A DNA stretch of 64,000 nt from Edaphobacter dinghuensis (GCF_014640335.1 NZ_BMGT01000004.1:62001-126000), one strand, 5' to 3'; shown: positions 1 through 8,988, counted from the first letter of the stretch. The notes: generated by a model not told the origin, from the sequence alone. A program made the numbers and translations.

Positions 1-2705
1 GGGGGTAAGAGTCCGTGCATCTCGGAGTCGAGAGAGGTCAGCTGTTTGCGAAAAATCCAAAGTTGTCTATCCAGAAGGGCAAGCCAGATCGCCCTATCTT
101 CGGCGTTCATGCTACGCAGATCGTCAGGGGAGAAATCACGCGACGCGATCTGGGCAATGTTCCACGCCTCGCGATGCAACTGGGCACCGAGCCCTGCGAT
201 TGCATTGGCTCGCTCGACTACCTTCGGCCCGAGATCTGTGATGGAAACTCCCTCACGCGAGAGAGCGGATCGGAGGCCCTCCTCGAAAGGAATGCTTGTG
301 CCTGATATTGTCTGTGCTTCGATGGAGATGGGATTAACACTAGATGGTTTAGAACTCGACGGAAATGGCTCGTCGCTCGAATGGAGCTTGAGAAACAGGC
401 CATCGCCTGCCTGGAGCGAGCGAAAGGCACGAACCACATCTTGCTTTTCCTTCGAGGTCGAAAATACGCCGCTGACTTCTACTGCGCCGCCGGGGTGGCG
501 TTCTACGTTTACAACTTGCTCAATGTCCGGTCCGAGGTCATTGAGCAGTTGAAGCGCTTCGAGCGTGATGTGAGCGCCATTCACGGTCGCCGGACCGGAA
601 GGTTGAGCTACAAGAGACGGATCAGGCTCAAAATTGCTGTCCAGGGTCTTTACGGCCGGGAGGATTTCATACGTCAACCGCCGAAACTGGTATTCACGAG
701 TCTGTCGGCCTTCTCGCAGTCGGAACGTCTCCGCAATCGGGAGTTTTGTGTCTCTGGAAATGACGAGGCTCGCGGACAGCAGATGGGGCGCCACGGAAGG
801 GCGATAGGTCAGTTCGTAAGTCTCCCGCTCTTGGTGCACGGCCACATCCGCTGCACCTCCACTCCACGCTTCGAACTCAGCCGCATCGGGTACCGCCGTC
901 CATGCGTCCGCAATTTGTGGAATGGCTGGCTTCGTCTGCCGATGACGGATGAAGCCGCCCTTCCGGGTGTAACTGGCGGAGCCTGTCACGGAGTTCTGCC
1001 ATCTGCCGGCAAGAAGAGTCCCGTGCGGGTCGTATGCCTTAGCGGCACTTCGTTCCGGTTCGCGGCTTCGATATCTCTCTATCGTGGCGGATTGGAGCAA
1101 CTGTCCCGTACCGGAATGCACTTCAAGAGCAAAGGTCTGATGCTCTGCACCGTATTTCGGAATTGCCACATCTGAGGCTTGCTGCGACTGGCTAAGCAGC
1201 ATCTGGGCTGAAGCCACACTTAGCGAGGCATTCTTCGGCTGGCCGCTGCGGGTCAAGTAAGAGAGAATCGCCAGCATGCTAGCTGTCATCGTGAGCGTGA
1301 AGGCAAATTTCCAATCAAGCCGCGTGAAACTTGATCGAATCCACTGGATAACCGAGGAACACGTTTTTCTGTTCTGTTCTGCGGGCTTCGCAGCCTCCGC
1401 GATGACACGGGGCATTTCAACAGCCGGTAGTTCATCAGGAAGCGCCCATTCATTTTCGGATTCTCCAAGGATGGGGTCGTAATAAGAGACATTGACTACG
1501 TGAATACCTCCTGGAAAACTGACCTCCGCCTGAAGAGTGCGGCCGTCGCTGAGAACGACTTCTGTTTTTCGCGGGCTCGGATCAAGATAGTCCTCATCTG
1601 CCAACTCGAGATAGAGAAGGCAGATACCCTGCTCACTGAGGATTTCCAGAAATTCCGGCCGCGAGAATGGTTCAAGTTTGGTCTGGAAACGACTCAAAGC
1701 CGAGGTGATCTGTTGCGCTGACTGCACTTCGCCGTTTACAGCCAGTTGCAGCTTCCGAGGACGGTGTTCGTGAGTATCGAGGAACCGTCTGCGAAGCCTG
1801 GAAAGAGTTTGTCGGCTTCCACCAGAGGATGGCGGTGCGCCATCACCACCATCCTTAGGTGGCTTGGTGGGACTATCAAAAAAGCGTTCCGGTAGAGAGG
1901 GAAGGTGAAGCAAACGATTGGCCTTTTCAATACACTCGCTACAACTTGTCAGGTGCGCGAAATCCTGCTTTGTTAGTTGGCGACTTGATGGATCGCTGTA
2001 CCTGCCTTCGAGATATTCGAGCGAGAGACATTCGCCATCCGGCGTAGCGAAGATGCGTCTTCGCAACTCCGCGAACAATTGTTCCGGATCGTCTGGAAGG
2101 CTGCGATTTCTTTTAGCTTCCGGTTGAGTTTGTTCTCCCATGATGTGAAGCGAGTCAGGGCGCATCAGAAAGGCCTTTGCTTCAAGGCGGGCACTTTCGG
2201 TGAGCTTATAGACTGCGGCGGGTGTGGTTCCCAGCAGCTTCACGATTTCACTTGGGTAGTAACGCAGAAAGAAGCGGAGGATGAGAATTGCGCCGGCTCT
2301 GGAACTCCTGCGACGGAAACAAGCGTAATCACATATATCCGACAGATCACGTCGAACATGGAGAAGCGTGCTTCGATCGACCGCAAAAAGCGCATATTCG
2401 ACGGAATCGTAGTCAACCGCATGAAGGCGGGATAGCACATCTGTCCCGCTTCTCCGGACTCGCGAAATAAGCCTGTTTCTCAGGATCCGGTAAAGATACC
2501 CGCGTAACCTGTGCGCATCGCTTAGGTCTATCTCGACATGCGTCTGAATAAATGGGATATAACTGTCATGGACAAGATCTTCCGCTTCCTCTTTTGCTCC
2601 ACGAGTTAGTTGCAGCGCTTTTTCGAACATCCATGAATAGTGCTCGAGGAAGACTTGTTGACGGTCGCGAATTGTTTCAGCTTCTTTACATTGTTCGGAA
2701 GGCAA
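1..2705 (-). CDS. Membrane-anchored ECF sigma factor fused to anti-sigma-like domain (partial, 3' end off window)
   Basis: One uninterrupted frame reads leftward from a TTG at 2705 to the window edge (over 900 codons). A strong Shine-Dalgarno (GAGGAGG, five bases before the TTG) sets this start; there is no ATG before codon 26. Residues about 15-85 match ECF sigma region 2 (AEDLVHDSY, then YLYRILRNRLISRVRR) and about 136-180 match region 4 helix-turn-helix (SEIVKLLGTTPAAVYKLTESA). At residues 251-258 follows HLTSCSEC, the H-x3-C-x2-C pattern of zinc anti-sigma domains. A single hydrophobic segment lies near residues 466-485, followed by a long, probably extracytoplasmic domain with no family I recognise. 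Sigma and anti-sigma are normally separate genes; here no stop divides them. An internal ATG at 2141 could start a separate anti-sigma protein, but it has no clear ribosome binding site. The function is inferred: a sigma factor held at the membrane until released. Confidence 0.75.
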   Translation of the reverse strand, partial: MPSEQCKEAETIRDRQQVFLEHYSWMFEKALQLTRGAKEEAEDLVHDSYIPFIQTHVEIDLSDAHRLRGYLYRILRNRLISRVRRSGTDVLSRLHAVDYDSVEYALFAVDRSTLLHVRRDLSDICDYACFRRRSSRAGAILILRFFLRYYPSEIVKLLGTTPAAVYKLTESARLEAKAFLMRPDSLHIMGEQTQPEAKRNRSLPDDPEQLFAELRRRIFATPDGECLSLEYLEGRYSDPSSRQLTKQDFAHLTSCSECIEKANRLLHLPSLPERFFDSPTKPPKDGGDGAPPSSGGSRQTLSRLRRRFLDTHEHRPRKLQLAVNGEVQSAQQITSALSRFQTKLEPFSRPEFLEILSEQGICLLYLELADEDYLDPSPRKTEVVLSDGRTLQAEVSFPGGIHVVNVSYYDPILGESENEWALPDELPAVEMPRVIAEAAKPAEQNRKTCSSVIQWIRSSFTRLDWKFAFTLTMTASMLAILSYLTRSGQPKNASLSVASAQMLLSQSQQASDVAIPKYGAEHQTFALEVHSGTGQLLQSATIERYRSREPERSAAKAYDPHGTLLAGRWQNSVTGSASYTRKGGFIRHRQTKPAIPQIADAWTAVPDAAEFEAWSGGAADVAVHQERETYELTYRPSVAPHLLSASLVISRDTKLPIAETFRLREGRQTREYQFRRLTYEILPAVKTLDSNFEPDPSLVAQPSGPATVNGAHITLEALQLLNDLGPDIEQVVNVERHPGGAVEVSGVFSTSKEKQDVVRAFRSLQAGDGLFLKLHSSDEPFPSSSKPSSVNPISIEAQTISGTSIPFEEGLRSALSREGVSITDLGPKVVERANAIAGLGAQLHREAWNIAQIASRDFSPDDLRSMNAEDRAIWLALLDRQLWIFRKQLTSLDSEMHGLLP

Positions 2706-3062
2706 GATGTCCTCCTCTGCTACCTCTACGCTTTCCGCGGAGGGAGTGGACGGTGCTTGGTTCAGTCGACAATGAAAGGTTGTCGGCAGAATATTGTGAG
2801 CCGGTATGGCCAGGCAGTGACTGAATTATGGAAGGGACTAGGCTGGGACGTGGATGAGCTGATCGGGACGGCCTGTCTTTTAACGGCGAACCCTTTGGCA
2901 AGAGTATAGAAGGTTCTGGTCGCCGCGCGTCGGGCGACGCAACGGGCTCACGAGTTGCAGGTTAGGAATAAGCCTGTTTCCGGCGAGGTCCGGCAGAAAA
3001 GCAGTCAACGCCGGTTGAATTGCTCCTTCAGGTCTTCTGTCAGCATCTAGGCGCGGGAACAA
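2706..3062. other. Intergenic, no gene recognised
   Basis: This stretch lies between the response regulator stop and the sigma-fusion start. It holds the sigma gene's ribosome binding site at 2708-2718. The sigma frame stays open back to a stop near 2828 but offers no start with a better ribosome binding site. I see no RNA gene or convincing promoter. Confidence 0.4.
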
Positions 3063-3773
3063 TTATGACTGCTGTATGGCTCGCGATGCGATAAGTTTGA
3101 ATCCCCGCCCTTTGACGTTCTGAACGAGATCGTCTACGTCATGTTCGCGAAGTTTTGCTCGAAGCCGTGAAAGGGCACCGTCAAGAACGGAAGGAGACTT
3201 TCGGATGTCAGAACCCCATACTTTGTCGAGCAGCTCTTGGGTTGGCACAGTACGGGCAGGGTTTGCCGCAAGCACCTGGAGGATCCTCGTCTGCTTTCGT
3301 GTCAGCTGAATTGGCGTATCGTTCGCCGAGAGAACGTGCGATTCGGGATCGAGTTGAAACGTGCCAACGTCGATTCGTTGGACCTTGACGCCGCTGTGGC
3401 CGAGATCCCACTCGTTTCGCCGTAAATGCGCATAGAGCCTGGAAAGCACTAGAGATATCGGGGTTTTCTTGAGAATAAAGTCATCTGCTCCCGCGTCGAG
3501 TGCCGCGCTTTCATAGATCTCCCCTTCCATAACAGTCCACACAACGATCTTGGTCCTTATTCCGGCCGCACGGAGTTGTCGTATAAATCCTGTTCCCAAC
3601 TCCGAGTTGAGTTTGAGATCCACCAGGACGAGATCGTAGTGATTCTGCCGTATCAGCTTATGGGCAGCTGCAGCTGTTTCAGCGACATCGACACGAAATC
3701 GGTATTCTTGGAGGGTACGCGCTTGGGCTTGAGCAAAGACCGCCTCGTCGTCTACGAGAAGTAGAGACTTCAT
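3063..3773 (-). CDS. OmpR/PhoB-type response regulator
   Basis: This is a cytoplasmic two-component regulator of 236 residues. The receiver domain (1-115) has the acidic pair in LLLVDDE (residues 8-9), the phospho-acceptor Asp52 in LVLVDLKLN, Thr80 in VVWT and Lys102 or Lys103. A winged-helix DNA-binding domain of the PhoB type covers about 140-230 (KSPSVLDGALSRLRAKL, then NVKGRGFKLI). The ATG at 3773 was chosen because LLLVDDE follows at once; a TTG 11 codons upstream would only add a tail not usual in the family. No histidine kinase gene is in the window, so its partner is unknown. Being just upstream of the sigma-fusion gene on the same strand, it might share its regulation, but the gap exceeds 350 bases. 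Confidence 0.9.
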   Translation of the reverse strand: MKSLLLVDDEAVFAQAQARTLQEYRFRVDVAETAAAAHKLIRQNHYDLVLVDLKLNSELGTGFIRQLRAAGIRTKIVVWTVMEGEIYESAALDAGADDFILKKTPISLVLSRLYAHLRRNEWDLGHSGVKVQRIDVGTFQLDPESHVLSANDTPIQLTRKQTRILQVLAANPARTVPTQELLDKVWGSDIRKSPSVLDGALSRLRAKLREHDVDDLVQNVKGRGFKLIASRAIQQS

Positions 3774-4103
3774 GGATACACCAGACCTTATGGGTAAAAG
3801 CATCAATCATTGCAGGGGGAACAGCAGGGAGGACTTCAGCAATACTTGTCTGTAGACAGCTTGTGCTCGAACCGAGTCACGCAAAAAACGTCTGCAATAA
3901 GCTCACACATACCCCCATCGTATTTACTTGCAGGTTAACCCTGACAGGTCCGCTATCCGAGTCCGCTGCCTGCCGTAGGTCGTATAAATGACCTACACAT
4001 ACCTATCCCATCGCGGATCGTTAGCCAAAAATCCAGTTGGCCGCCGGGAGCAGCGAGGTAACAGCGGAGCCTGTAGCGTGTTGGTACAATTCTAGCGAAC
4101 GTC
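3774..4103. other. Intergenic, nothing recognised
   Basis: This is the upstream region of the response regulator. No open frame with coding character, hairpin terminator or repeat was found. Confidence 0.4.
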
Positions 4104-4544
4104 CTACCGAAAACAACAGGCAACGACGGAATTTTGCAAGAATTTTGAGAGTTTATCGAAGGGATTCGCCCGCATTTTACGATAAGCTTTCCTGAAATAT
4201 TTTCTCCGACGTGCCCGCGCAGACGGATCGCGGGTTCCCACGAGTCGACGGCAGTGCCAGCAAAGCGCGTGGATAGGAACCACCTGCAGGTATTCGGCGC
4301 CGCTGATCCAGGCTGTATATACGACAAGGAAGCCATTAGGGTCGGGATATCGACACGTGCGTGCCAGCCAGTCTTCTGGTGATGAGAGAACAAAAAGACT
4401 CTGCGTTCGAAAACAAGGTGGATAGGCGTTAGTAAGGCAAAGAAGGTCGCCCCAGGCGATCTTTCGTATCGGTTCGATCCAAACAAGATCGCGCGCGACC
4501 CCAATTCTGCAAAGAGTAAAGCGATCACAACCCTTGCACAGCAT
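4104..4544 (-). CDS. Possible cysteine-rich hypothetical protein
   Basis: This is a 146-residue frame starting at an ATG at 4544. It carries two CxxC-type pairs (LCKGC at residues 2-6 and LCWHC near residue 105) and a basic tail, which would suit a zinc-binding fold. It is divergent from the XRE regulator gene at 4653, with a palindrome between them, a common layout for a regulator and its target. There is no good ribosome binding site and another frame overlaps it, so it may be spurious. No family recognised. Confidence 0.3.
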   Translation of the reverse strand: MLCKGCDRFTLCRIGVARDLVWIEPIRKIAWGDLLCLTNAYPPCFRTQSLFVLSSPEDWLARTCRYPDPNGFLVVYTAWISGAEYLQVVPIHALCWHCRRLVGTRDPSARARRRKYFRKAYRKMRANPFDKLSKFLQNSVVACCFR

Positions 4545-4614
4545 GGCGTGAACAGGCCGATTCGCCCTCCCCCGGGACGAATGCTCGACACGCTTCCGTA
4601 TTGCCACTCTCATT

Positions 4615-4633
4615 ATATCCCGATTCGGGATAT
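4615..4633. promoter_or_regulatory. 19-bp perfect palindrome, candidate operator
   Basis: Two 9-base arms (ATATCCCGA and TCGGGATAT) flank one central T. It lies 20-38 bases before the proposed GTG start of the XRE regulator and about 70 bases from the start of the divergent frame. That is where an autoregulatory XRE operator would be expected. The binding protein is inferred, not shown. Confidence 0.5.
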
Positions 4634-4652
4634 TCCAAAATGGGATTTTACG

Positions 4653-4904
4653 GTGAATGAGGAGACTTTCCTGATTCACTTGAACAAGGCGGAAAAATAC
4701 GAGGCCAAAAAGCGCCTTGGTGAGCGTCTCAGGGCCGCCAGAGCACTTCGCAATCTGACCCAGGTCGAGGTTGCCGCTGCCCTCGGGCAGCCGCAGTCCT
4801 ATATGTCGAAGCGAGAATCGGGCGACCGGGAAACAACTGCCGTCGAATTGCAAGAGTTTATGCGGTTTTACGAGTTGCCGTTGGACTTCTTCTGGGTAAT
4901 TTGA
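4653..4904 (+). CDS. XRE-family helix-turn-helix regulator
   Basis: A small DNA-binding protein (83 residues from the GTG at 4653) made mostly of one XRE/Cro helix-turn-helix: LGERLRAARALRNLTQ, then VAAALGQPQSYMSKRESG, ending in ELPLDFFWV. The frame is open further upstream to 4548, but that part overlaps the palindrome at 4615-4633 and reads unlike protein, so I prefer the GTG. A TTG at 4680 is also possible, and no start has a strong ribosome binding site. Likely a DNA-binding repressor that controls itself and perhaps the divergent frame. Confidence 0.75.
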   Translation: MNEETFLIHLNKAEKYEAKKRLGERLRAARALRNLTQVEVAAALGQPQSYMSKRESGDRETTAVELQEFMRFYELPLDFFWVI

Positions 4905-5543
4905 CCGCCAACACGCTTCGCCAGTCGACACCGCCCGCCGGGCAATGTCCAGTATGTCCCGAATAAATTCCGGCCGGACTCATTGCTCCCAGATGCGGGC
5001 ATGTGGGATCAGATCTCAAATTGTCGCAACCTGCGAATCATTTTTTCTTGCATAGACCCAATTTTGCATGACAGACTGGCCCCGCTCTCCGAAGTGGAGT
5101 TCAAGCAGTCGAATCTGCATTGCCAAATTCTTCGGGGCACGAAAGAGCTCGCTGTGGAACACATTGATCGGCCGAATGTTACAGGGTTGCCTCTTTGTAC
5201 TCGTTCGGAATTGGCTGATACCGAAGCACCTGAACATTGGAATGCAGCAGGCGACAGTCAGTACCGTGCATAGAGCGTAAAGAATGGCGAATAGGAAAGA
5301 TAGTTAACTTCTCTATATTGTGTTTGCCGCAAGAAGGCGACACACTTCGCATCTTGTCAGCTTGCGCCACAATAACAGAGCTCCTGGTCCGACACGCCGG
5401 GAACATTCATCCCCCTGTTCCTCGCTCGATGCGGAACTTAGACAGTTCGAGGCAAATGCCTCGACAGAAAGGAATGAGAGCGTGATTGATTTAACGATTG
5501 AGCCTTGCCCGACGCTCCTCCTGAATCTGAGAGGAGCCTTGCA
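4905..5543. other. Intergenic, no gene recognised
   Basis: About 640 bases between two XRE-type genes. Short frames exist on both strands but none has a ribosome binding site or a convincing protein sequence. A ribosome binding site for the next gene (GAGAGGAG) lies at 5529-5536. Confidence 0.4.
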
Positions 5544-5798
5544 GTGAAATCCCTGAAACCCCACCTTCGTACGATTCGTTCCCGGTTGGGACTGTCATCA
5601 AATAACCAGAGTGCTGCTAATCCCCCTTCCGATTCTCATACCAATCCCGCCTTTCCACCCATCTCCCGTCGGTGGGTGCAATCGACAGAAGCGTCAAGCG
5701 ACATAGTCATTGCACCACGCCTGCAGGCACTCGCTGCAATCTATGGTTTCTCTATAGGGGAGCTTCTCCAACTTCTACATAGGTCCGAGGAGGATTGA
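5544..5798 (+). CDS. Small XRE-like protein
   Basis: An 84-residue protein starting at GTG 5544, which sits seven bases after GAGAGGAG. The N-terminus (LRTIRSRLGLS) resembles helix 1 of an XRE domain and the C-terminus (RLQALAAIYGFSIGELLQLL) resembles its last helices, with a low-complexity Ser/Asn/Pro insert between. It ends three bases before the next gene, whose ribosome binding site overlaps its final codons, so the two are probably translated together. The role is unknown; a partner of the downstream regulator is a reasonable inference. Confidence 0.65.
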   Translation: MKSLKPHLRTIRSRLGLSSNNQSAANPPSDSHTNPAFPPISRRWVQSTEASSDIVIAPRLQALAAIYGFSIGELLQLLHRSEED

Positions 5799-5801
5799 TA
5801 T

Positions 5802-6587
5802 ATGTTAGGCATAGGAAGAGACCTTCGCGCTGCACGTAATCGAATGGGATTCACCTTACAAGAGGTCGAGGAATTCAGTGAACAGTTGGCCCAGAGATGG
5901 GGCAACTCGAAGTATCGGGTATCAGGTAGTTGGCTGGACCGGATCGAGCTTCATAACCGCGCTCTCTCTGCGATCAAGCTGATTGTTCTCTCGTTTATTT
6001 ATAACCTCACGCCGGCGCATATTCTTGCCATGCGACCTGGAACAGACAGCAATCCATCAGATCCGGATCCTGTTTCCGTCCCGAACTGCACTCTCGTGAT
6101 CACTGAAGGTCCACTTGCAGAACATGCAAAGCGATGGTTGCCAGACGCGCTGATCGTCAATGAGGCACCGGAAAATGCTACTCTCCTCGATCCGATTCCG
6201 GGTCTGCTGCCTCCCCATATCAAGCGCGCCATCATCGGTCGAAAAGATAGAAATATGGAGCCGATGATTTTTCCTGGAAGCGTTATTGCATTTGATAGTA
6301 CCCGGAGAAGCATTGCCCATCGCAGAGAATGGCACAACGAGTTCGAGCGACCTATTTATATCCTCTTTGCGCGGACTGGATTCTATTGCGGATTCTGTGA
6401 GCTCGATAGAAAAGAGGAGTGGCTAACGCTGGTGCCGCACATGCTGTCTCCGGAGCCCAGGAAAGGACGTTGGCGCTACCGCAAAGAAATCGAGGTGCTC
6501 GGCACCGTGACGCACATTTCATCTGCTCGTTTACAGCTCCCAGTGCGTCCCGTCGCTCCGATTGAGCCTAGTTCCACCGCGGCTTGA
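5802..6587 (+). CDS. XRE-type regulator with degenerate S24/LexA-like C-terminal domain
   Basis: A 261-residue protein. Residues 1-75 look like a diverged XRE domain (GRDLRAARNRMGFTLQEVEEF, then YRVSGSWLDRIELHNR). Residues about 145-240 resemble the S24/LexA peptidase fold: NMEPMIFPGSVIAFD corresponds to the SMEP..PGD.V..D region of that family, but the catalytic serine position is Asn151. No clear catalytic lysine can be placed. It is therefore probably a sensor or dimerisation domain without self-cleavage. It has a strong GAGGAGG site and is coupled to the small gene upstream. Confidence 0.7.
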   Translation: MLGIGRDLRAARNRMGFTLQEVEEFSEQLAQRWGNSKYRVSGSWLDRIELHNRALSAIKLIVLSFIYNLTPAHILAMRPGTDSNPSDPDPVSVPNCTLVITEGPLAEHAKRWLPDALIVNEAPENATLLDPIPGLLPPHIKRAIIGRKDRNMEPMIFPGSVIAFDSTRRSIAHRREWHNEFERPIYILFARTGFYCGFCELDRKEEWLTLVPHMLSPEPRKGRWRYRKEIEVLGTVTHISSARLQLPVRPVAPIEPSSTAA

Positions 6588-6620
6588 TTGGCGGAGGCTA
6601 TCAAGTCGCAGCGAAGCGAT

Positions 6621-7199
6621 TCACAGCGCTCTTTGCAGTTCGGCTACGCCCGGCAGATTGAGTCCTTCATAAACAGAGAGAACACGGCGCGTCATCAGAT
6701 AGTACGTCGCAATCGCCCGCTGGGCGTAGTCAGGAAATGAACGCTCAAGAGAGCCTATTTTCGCTGCGCTTCTAAGGCGGCTTAAATGCCACTGGATCTC
6801 TCTGGCATTTTTTCTGAGCTCCTCGGTAAGCGCCAACGCCTCCGGGTACCACTGCTGCACATAAAACACCAAGTCCACCAAGACTTCGCAGTTCCGCTCC
6901 AATACCTCGAGCCCTTTCAACCCGCCAATCAAGTCCCATATATCTGAAGGATCCAATTCCGGCCCCGACGTGTCATCAGGGGAGCGTTGGTTGCCAGACT
7001 CATCGATTAGATCGAGAGCTATCAGTGCGACGTTATCGCGGTCTACCGACATCAATCGACGCAGCAAATCCTCAAATTTGCCATAGGGATATTTGCGACG
7101 CTTTCGGGCCTGAAGGTAGTAATAGAGACCTACGCCTAACAGGATGGTGACGAAGGCGGCCAGAAAGGCTAGAAAGTAGATTGTCCGAATTTCAATCAT
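6621..7199 (-). CDS. Single-pass membrane protein, hypothetical
   Basis: A 192-residue protein with one N-terminal membrane segment (about residues 7-29, rich in Leu, Val and Tyr), a basic ARKRRK stop-transfer stretch, then a helical cytoplasmic domain. No family recognised. Its ATG overlaps the TGA of the upstream gene by four bases (ATGA), so the two form one operon and probably act together at the inner membrane. Confidence 0.75.
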   Translation of the reverse strand: MIEIRTIYFLAFLAAFVTILLGVGLYYYLQARKRRKYPYGKFEDLLRRLMSVDRDNVALIALDLIDESGNQRSPDDTSGPELDPSDIWDLIGGLKGLEVLERNCEVLVDLVFYVQQWYPEALALTEELRKNAREIQWHLSRLRSAAKIGSLERSFPDYAQRAIATYYLMTRRVLSVYEGLNLPGVAELQRAL

Positions 7200-7975
7200 T
7201 TTCTCAGTGCACGAAATTTCTGAAGATCGTATTCCAGTCGGCGATGCAAAGTAAAGAGACCGTTTCGCATCTCTCGCGGAAGCTCTTTAGGCGCTGGAGC
7301 CTCGCGCCAAAGCATGACAATCCAGTAGGCCACGCCAATGAGATACGCTGTCATTCGGATATACGTTAGCGCAAAGGAGAATGAGGAATTTCTATCCATT
7401 CCCGTAATGTTCTGTCCAGCGGAAGTCAAAAGCCCGATGAGCGAAAAGAAGCCGAGTCCCTGCGCGATTCTCGCAACATGAGTTTTCCAGGGAAGATGGA
7501 CGGTGGCAGCAAGCACAATCATCACGAGCAGAATCTCGCAAATCCATGCGGATGAAAAGAAATTTAGCCACGTGAGGGCCGATGCACCAGACAAGCCCTT
7601 CGGGTACTTTGGAATAGAGCTCAGAGTTGCAGCAATCAACACAGTAACTGCAATGCCCACTGTGAATGGGCCCTTCGCGTCCGGAGCCCACGATCCAGTT
7701 GGACAGAACGTATGTCTCGCGATCTCGTACGTGACACCCACCTGAAGCAAAAGATCTGGAGTGACAAGCCAGTAATACGCAACGTCGTAAGTGCTCCTCG
7801 TTGCTGTCCTGAAGATGACAAAAAGCACTATCGTCTTCAGGAACTCGAAAGCGATGAACAGAGTGAAGATGGGAAAGCTCTTCATTCGTCGCCGAGTCCA
7901 CAATACCCCAATCAACAGAAAATGCCCCAGAAGGCCGGCTGCCCAAAACAGGAAGTCGCTTCTGATCAGATGCAT
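7196..7975 (-). CDS. Multi-pass membrane protein, hypothetical
   Basis: About 259 residues with some seven hydrophobic segments (for example FLFWAAGLLGHFLLIGVLW near the N-terminus and GLGFFSLIGLLTSAG). The start is taken at the ATG at 7975 (MHLIRSDF), which leads directly into the first membrane helix; an upstream start would add a basic tail. The C-terminal 40 residues are charged and cytoplasmic. It is translationally coupled to the single-pass protein downstream. I do not recognise the family; similar two-gene membrane pairs are common in acidobacteria. Confidence 0.75.
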   Translation of the reverse strand: MHLIRSDFLFWAAGLLGHFLLIGVLWTRRRMKSFPIFTLFIAFEFLKTIVLFVIFRTATRSTYDVAYYWLVTPDLLLQVGVTYEIARHTFCPTGSWAPDAKGPFTVGIAVTVLIAATLSSIPKYPKGLSGASALTWLNFFSSAWICEILLVMIVLAATVHLPWKTHVARIAQGLGFFSLIGLLTSAGQNITGMDRNSSFSFALTYIRMTAYLIGVAYWIVMLWREAPAPKELPREMRNGLFTLHRRLEYDLQKFRALRK

Positions 7976-8039
7976 TCCGCTCCTCCAATCGAGCGGCCGG
8001 TCTCGGGGGCGCCCTCTCACCTATCTTAAGCCCCGCTGT

Positions 8040-8258
8040 CTACAGGGTCTGCAAAATAGTGAGGATGACTGTCATGAGATCGGTCTGGGGTTCCGGATCG
8101 GTTCCGCCTACGACAGTCGGCGGCGTGGATGGCGGTGTCGTAGTTGTCGTGGTGGTAGAGGAAGAGCCGCTTGACTGCGCAAAAGCAGGGTTTGAGCTGA
8201 ACGAAAACACGCTCAGGGCAGCGGCGATCGCGAGAACGCGAGCGGATTTCTTGAACAT
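8040..8258 (-). CDS. Small secreted Thr/Pro-rich protein
   Basis: A 72-residue protein with a clear signal peptide (positive MFKK start, hydrophobic core, probable cleavage after AFA near residue 27), then a run of Ser and Thr, a Pro-rich linker and a short hydrophobic tail. A strong ribosome binding site (AAAGGAGA) precedes the ATG. The mature part is only about 45 residues with no cysteines. Function unknown; a small envelope or surface peptide is likely. Confidence 0.7.
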   Translation of the reverse strand: MFKKSARVLAIAAALSVFSFSSNPAFAQSSGSSSTTTTTTTPPSTPPTVVGGTDPEPQTDLMTVILTILQTL

Positions 8259-8682
8259 TGCTTTGTCTCCTTTGCAGCGCAGAAGTGCGCTGGGCGGAGA
8301 CTAGAGAGGAAAAGAAGAAATTCAGATCGATTCGCGCGTCCGTTGCTTATAGGAAATATGGGAGGTTTTTTATTGCTACTCTCGTGGCATTCTGAAACAT
8401 CGGCACAATCAGTACTTAGCCCGCAAGAGTCCAGTAAATTGCGCTGCGTTTGTCGTATAAGCAATAAAAATCGGACCTTTGTGGGATTAAGTGGCGACTC
8501 GATAGGCCGTTGATGCGCGGTCATGTCAGAATTCAGCGCTATACCAGGCCTCGTAAAGTGCCGACCAGACTTTCTCCGGACGCCTAAGTCAGGTCGGGAA
8601 CAGCTGTCCGCTACGAAGGGCTAAAAGCAACGCCAGGAGCCGGCGATGAGAGCAGATTTTATAAGCGATGTTTCGCCGCCGC
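8259..8682. other. Intergenic, upstream region of the small secreted protein
   Basis: Fairly AT-rich, with a TTTTTTATT tract at about 8368 on the plus strand. No gene, terminator hairpin or known riboswitch pattern could be supported; it may hold a long 5' leader for the leftward secreted-protein gene. Confidence 0.35.
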
Positions 8683-8967
8683 CTATGCTCGACCGCGCTT
8701 TTTCGGCCTTGCGTACTGACGGGTTATTTTGAGTTCGCCTTTCACGGACTTCATATACTGCGCATCGATTTCCAGTGCTGCTCTCATGTTGAAGACCAGC
8801 ACACTCCTGTCCGTGAAGTGGATCTCAACACACCATCCGCCGTCTTCCTCAATAACAACTTGCTCGATGAAAGCAACGGTTTTGCCGACAGCTTCTTTGA
8901 ATTGAACCGGTGCCCTACTGAACCGCGTTTGTCTTCTCATTACCCCGCCTTTCACAGCAAATCGCAT
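8683..8967 (-). CDS. Hypothetical protein with basic tail
   Basis: About 94 residues. The centre alternates hydrophobic and charged residues in a beta pattern (KTVAFIEQVVIEEDGGW, then VEIHFTDRSVLVFNM), and the C-terminus is strongly basic (RQYARPKKRGRA). Two starts are plausible: ATG at 8967 after GGAGA, and ATG at 8940 after AAAGG. No family recognised. The basic tail might bind nucleic acid. Confidence 0.6.
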   Translation of the reverse strand: MRFAVKGGVMRRQTRFSRAPVQFKEAVGKTVAFIEQVVIEEDGGWCVEIHFTDRSVLVFNMRAALEIDAQYMKSVKGELKITRQYARPKKRGRA

Positions 8968-8988
8968 GAATTGTTTCTCCGGGTGCAT

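Noticed and set aside
381..1175. Plus-strand frame of 264 codons
   Set aside because: It is the opposite-strand shadow of the sigma/anti-sigma fusion, whose frame has known motifs and a strong start.
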